Below, piece after piece: positions 59,342-64,000 of a stretch of DNA of 64,000 bases; within the stretch, counting starts at the first letter, position 1; the number at the start of each line of letters is the position of its first letter. The translations under genes were made by a program, and so were the position numbers. The DNA comes from Marisa cornuarietis (taxonomy: Eukaryota; Mollusca; Gastropoda; Architaenioglossa; Ampullariidae): the NCBI GenBank assembly GCA_004794655.1, contig SMMW01000614.1:5478501-5542500 (forward strand), given 5' to 3'. The notes beneath the pieces were generated by a model. That model saw only the letters and a list, made by a program, of their open reading frames with translations. It ran no database searches and was not told the DNA's origin.

Positions 59342-60289
59342 TGGTCTAATTAGGTTATGGGTCTGGAACAGAGGGGTGCAGTAAATGTCTGTTTGATTTT
59401 ACCGAGACATTCACAGGCAGTTAAGAGATGAGACAGACTGCTTGATCTTACAGAGACGTTCACAGGCACCTAAGAGATGAAACAGGCTTCATCGTCTACC
59501 ATTTAGACATTTGTGTTGTCAGTTTCTTTGTTGTTAATCGTTTTATTATTAATCTTTTAATCTGGTTCACACCACTGTACACTATTGAGGGTTATTTTTG
59601 TGACCAGAAGAGATAACCCTCATTTCACCAATCATGAGTGTGAGGTTTCTCTTTGATTTAAAGGGAAAGGCAAGTAAATGGAAAATTGGATTGAAATGAA
59701 ATATACCGACATTCTCAATTGTTTCCACTTAAAATTTCGGCTGCTCCGAAGAACCATATACATACAGTCGTGTCGCTAACACTGATGCGTCCCAATTCTC
59801 TAATGTTGCTATCTTTTGTACTCTATCGAGAAATTAAACAAGCTATCCCTAATTCGTGATGTAGGAAGGAAGACAGCTCTGTCACGCGAGTCTTCTTCCC
59901 TTGCCTAAGCTCTTTATTGCTGTACGAAGGTTTACCATTGTACGGTATGACCCCCACATCCATGTCTCCATCGTTACGACGACCACAGCAAACTAAAAGT
60001 GAAGGCAGGTACAGTAAGGGTTCGATGACGTCGATCGACAGTTAAAACTAGGCGATCACGTGCCACGTGAGACCAATGTTTTAGACGCAATTGTAAGTAA
60101 AGGATTATTTACAACCAAACATTTTGAGCAGAAACAATTCAAAACCTTAGCATCTATCACTCAATCCCAAATTTCCGTTTCAGTTGTATGTTCCTTTAAG
60201 GATCCAGAGCTCTCCTGTGAATGAGCAATTAGCGGAAACTAACTCCGACCTGCACCCCTCTGTTACAGACCGATAACCTAATTAGACCA
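59342..60289. mobile_element. 948-bp element with 40-bp terminal inverted repeats
   Basis: The block at 59342-59381 (outer end 'tggtctaattaggttatg') is the reverse complement of 60250-60289 at 38 of 40 positions. The 868 bases between have no substantial open frame. They include a two-copy tandem repeat of about 55 bp at 59393-59495 (shared words 'gagacattcacaggca' and 'aagagatgagacag'). This fits a non-autonomous DNA transposon or solo foldback element. No convincing target duplication was found, so the superfamily is open. It begins about 90 bp after the LINE-B tail. Confidence 0.75.
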
Positions 60290-63200
60290 CTAGCATTCTT
60301 GGCAACTTCAGCACAACTTGTGAAACTTTTTCGTTGGTTTAAGGATGACAAAGAAAATAAAGTCATTGGAAACAGGTAACCTATATTTTTCTTTCAAAAA
60401 ATAATGACTTTCTGACAAGCTTTATTTTTGTTCCTTTGTACAGCAAAATGAAGATCTCTAAAAGTGCAAGGTAATTTTGATACCAATGAAACATTACTTG
60501 TACCTAAAATTAGTGACCTACCAAATAAGCATTATCGATCATATAGGTATATAATGATAACCAGATGATGATGATGATGACGATGAAAAAGATGAAGAAG
60601 ACTTCAACTGCCACGAAAACGGAATCATCGCAGATTCAACAAGATTTATTAATGTTCCTGTCTGACCCGGCACCCAATGGAAATAATTTAACGCACGGTA
60701 AAGCTCATCAAGCGTTATCACCACTGACGTCACCCCGCCCTGTTACACATCTCGTTATAAGCGGGTGAGGTGACGGCGCGCTGATAATGCAGACGTCATT
60801 CGAGCAGGCTTGACAAGAGAACTAATCGCAGCTATGCAAAAAAGAGGGCCGGTAGAGCGTGGGCTTGGCGTAAGGCACGTGACTTGCCTCATTGGCGGCC
60901 ATTTGCAATTTGCAACAATCACGATCCACCGTTTGTTTGCCGCGTGCATCGTAAGAAATTGGGTGACGCGCCTCCCCCCCCCGCCTTCGTGATGTCAGCA
61001 GACCAAAAAAAAGATGTGGCAGCGGCACTGTGGAAATTGCTGGTGATGAGGCTTGTGTTCATAATTGCATTTTGTTCACTTCCCCCCAGCCACTTTCATT
61101 TCACCTTCAACCCCCCACCCCACCCCATCATCACCTCTTTTCCCCACCCACCTCCTCCTGCATGCTCCCCTCCCACAAACCCATCCTCCCTCCCCTCACG
61201 GTCGTTTATCTCCCCTCGTTATGACTGTGTCATCCTCACGGAAAAGCACGGGAAACTAATTAAGCGCGAGTTATCGCCCTTCTTTCTTGCCCGGTGTTAG
61301 GGAAGGCGGCGTGCCCGACACTAGCGCTATCTGGCGGCCATCGGGCAAAGTCGGGAAAAGGAGGTGTGTGGGGGCACGGAGCAATCCCTTGGTGGACGCC
61401 GGGGTGTAGCGGTGAACTTTTTATTCCAGAGTTTCACTATACAAGTGCAGGAGCTGAGGCTGCTTGTGTCTTCGGGGCGATGAGCACGTGCAGAACCAGG
61501 CCATAAGCGACATCGCACAATAACAACTTGTACAAACCTGCGACACGACGCACTGTTGCGCGACAAGAATCCCCAGTGGCGCCATCTGCTGATCGGATCC
61601 ATTATGGGTGACGCTGATAGTCCGATGCAAATTAAGACAGTTTACAATTACTCTTGAATATTTTTTTCAAAGAACAAGATCAATCTTTTTCCAGAATTTT
61701 CCCAGTTTGATGAAAGCACAAAAGTGAGCCCGGGTTACAGGTATTTAATAATAACAACAATGTAAGCTTGACAGCGCCATAAATATCCGAGGGTGAACAC
61801 ATTGTTACAAGGGAGTCGATCTAATTAAATAAATACATAAAATAAATATTAGTGGCATTAAACAGATCTCAAGAGTGCGATAAAATAGACATCTTGCACA
61901 TAAAAAATACATAACTTACGTTCTGCACCGAGAATGAGGCGAACATTTGTCGAACAAAGGGCTAACTGTGACACAGATTAGAGACATAAAAGGTGAATTT
62001 GCTCTTCTTAAAAAACAAAAACAGCAACAAAAACCTACATCAGCATTTGAACTGCTTGGTAACAATCAGTCCTCCTCAGTAACTGAACTTGAAGAATGCG
62101 AAATAAATCGAAATTCAAAATTAGAAAGATATAGAATATACACATTGATATTTTGTAGAATGGAGATCGCAAAAAGTGAAAGGCAGTGTTGATGCCGATG
62201 AAATATCACTCTTCACTAACATGAGAAGGCTAGTACTGGCTGCACATTTTTAACGAGTCACATAAGAAACATCACTTTCATTTGCTTCTTTCGGAAAATG
62301 TCCGAGAAGCAATATGGATATCTAAAACTAATTAAGGTTGGACGGGGTTTGCTGAAGATGTTTTCGACATTTGATTCTTCGCAATAAGCGCTGACGTGGG
62401 ACTGATACTTCACCAGAGATGAGTTGACATCAAAACCAGAGAGGTCAACTGACATGCGGAGTGAAGGGGGTTGACTGTCTCCATCATCATCAGGCACCGA
62501 GAAGGATGCTGGGGATGGGCAGACTCGATGGCCTCGTTTTACCGTTGGTCATGACATCATTACGAGCACAAGCTGGGTTATAAATTATATTATAATTGTA
62601 TAAATTATATTAACCTGTATGACATAGTGTCTCAGTAATGCTATAATAATAATAAACAGCAGATCCGTGGACATAGCACATAACAACATTCAATGAAAGG
62701 GTCACTGACCACGACCCGACCTAATTAAGCTAATTAAGTACATTAGTAACCATACAAGACGAGCCCTTGACTGACGACATGATCATGGACCAATGCTGAG
62801 ATTAGTCACTCGGTTGATCAGTTAATGAAACAAGAAATTACGGCCGAGGGTGACAACTCCTAAAAATAAAAACATAAAAAACGGTACTTTAGAGAGAGAC
62901 TAAGTAAACTGTGGCGAAACAGTCCCACACTGTGATGGCAGGTCAATTGGGGTTATTAAAGAACCAGCAGCAGGAATCCTGAGAGCCTGATTAATTGTTA
63001 ATACTAATAGACTTATTAAAGAACGTGTAACTCATTAACCGTGTTGCTTCAGCATGGTTAGTAAATTACTGTCCTTATTCCCTTTTTTCTCCTTTCCTTC
63101 CCTTCTGTCATCTGTTTCATCTATTCTCTCCCTGCCTCATACGATAACTGCGCAGTATATCCAGACAGAGCGAGCCCGGTTGTAATCATCATAGAAGAAG

Positions 63201-64000
63201 AATTAGTTGAGCGAATTTCCTCTCGTACAAACAACCTCCATACGGTATACACGAAAGACTACAAACGAACCGAAAGTCAACCATACCAGAAACACAAACG
63301 TTAGCGAGGGGAGGCAATCATAGTAAACATCAACTAAATGCACAGATGAAGGTGAAGAATCGAGAAGTAAGTGGAATACTACTCTTAATTAAGAAAGGGG
63401 AGTGCCGGATGTGAGTGATCTGGCGAAGCTCAGAGTAGACGAACTCACAGACAACATTGATGTGACATTCAGAAGATAATGAGGCGACGATGATAACACC
63501 AAGATTCCGGAAGGTCTGGGAAAGATACATATTCATCATGATCTCATATTTTAATGTTGTTACGAGGAAACCCCATAAAAGTCTAAATATCAGTAATGCA
63601 CCGGAGATAAAAGATCAATATACCCGAGTTTCCATTTAATTTCAAGACAATACATTTGTGGCAGGAGATTGTCTTGTCTTTGTCAGGGAAAATACAGAGA
63701 AATTTATCAGCTACAGTGCCGGAAACATTAAACATGACCCAAGTACCTCTTTTAGGACGACAGCTAAAGCATCTTTATCGAATATACACCAGTCTCATAC
63801 GGGTGCTTGCCCCGACCAGACTTATTACAGCTAGTGTTGCTAAAGCACCCATTATCAGCCAGTGGGCTTCAGTACATTCGCGATACTGTAGATTATAAAC
63901 CCTTTCGTCTAAACATTCACATGGCGAAGTTTTTTGTGTGTGGAAGGTGTATATGTTCACGGGGTTGTGTGCACCCAAGACAGACAGACAGATCTCTGGC
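60290..64000. other. terminal stretch with no gene recognised
   Basis: A GAT-rich run lies at about 60565-60600, a TGACGTCA palindrome near 60724, C-rich runs near 60975 and 61083-61195, and an ATAAAT-rich zone at about 61820-61850. Small repeats of 'ataaattatatta' lie at about 62580-62612. Frames of up to 138 codons (60884-61300) are low-complexity or featureless. No gene is supported. Confidence 0.45.

Noticed and set aside
60700..60790. TGACGTCA palindrome and nearby inverted strings as a regulatory element
   Set aside because: A single 8-bp palindrome is expected by chance in 64 kb, and the surrounding inverted match is imperfect.
1..64000. A multi-gene defence, biosynthetic or other novel system
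   Set aside because: No intact protein-coding genes were recognised, and nothing suggests co-operating genes. The window is explained by transposon remnants, tandem repeats and unannotated non-coding DNA.

Overview
This window looks like non-coding, repeat-rich nuclear DNA from an animal. I infer a marine invertebrate, most plausibly a gastropod mollusc. The clues are dense long microsatellites of the (CA)n, (CAT)n, (GAGT)n and (AAAT)n types, tRNA-derived SINEs, degraded LINEs, a mariner copy, several kinds of MITE, and no run of closely packed open frames. The taxon is an inference from this style of sequence. No host gene was recognised with confidence. Most open frames are short and either are translations of microsatellites and minisatellites or lie inside transposon remnants. 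Two short stretches (6283-6545 and 32401-32740) have the layout of a 3' terminal exon: acceptor-like site, short open frame, stop, AATAAA. They are offered only as candidates.

Layout. 0-16 kb: (CAT)24, (CA)37, a tRNA-derived SINE with target-site duplications (4361-4632), and two near-identical hAT-type MITEs (6035-6204 and 9652-9828), each with a perfect but different 8-bp target duplication. 16-25 kb: degenerate minisatellites, a 32-bp array of CRE-like palindromes (17737-17863), a MITE with 'ggggccag' termini (19228-19499) that appears to sit inside an older dispersed repeat, a perfect 3 x 29 bp repeat, and an internally deleted mariner with perfect 28-bp inverted ends (24347-25288). 25-43 kb: a tandem repeat of about 75 bp, two G-quadruplex-type tracts, a degraded LINE (LINE-A, 33376-34745) and a 43-bp minisatellite.

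43-64 kb: a third hAT-type MITE (43626-43821), a second copy of the dispersed 'tatagcgc' repeat, a LINE fragment expanded into a 38-bp minisatellite (46721-46958), a 1-kb AT-rich minisatellite ending in (GAGT)15, three tRNA-SINE sequences, a second LINE (LINE-B, about 57720-59255) with endonuclease and reverse transcriptase remnants joined by an internal deletion, and a 948-bp element with 40-bp inverted ends (59342-60289).

The elements are linked by origin. The MITEs depend on hAT-type and other transposases encoded elsewhere, and the SINEs on LINE machinery. The LINE-B family also supplied the 46.7-kb fragment. I found no operon, CRISPR array, rRNA, intact tRNA gene or multi-gene system, and no evidence of a new functional system. 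The noteworthy material is transposon structure and tandem-repeat birth.
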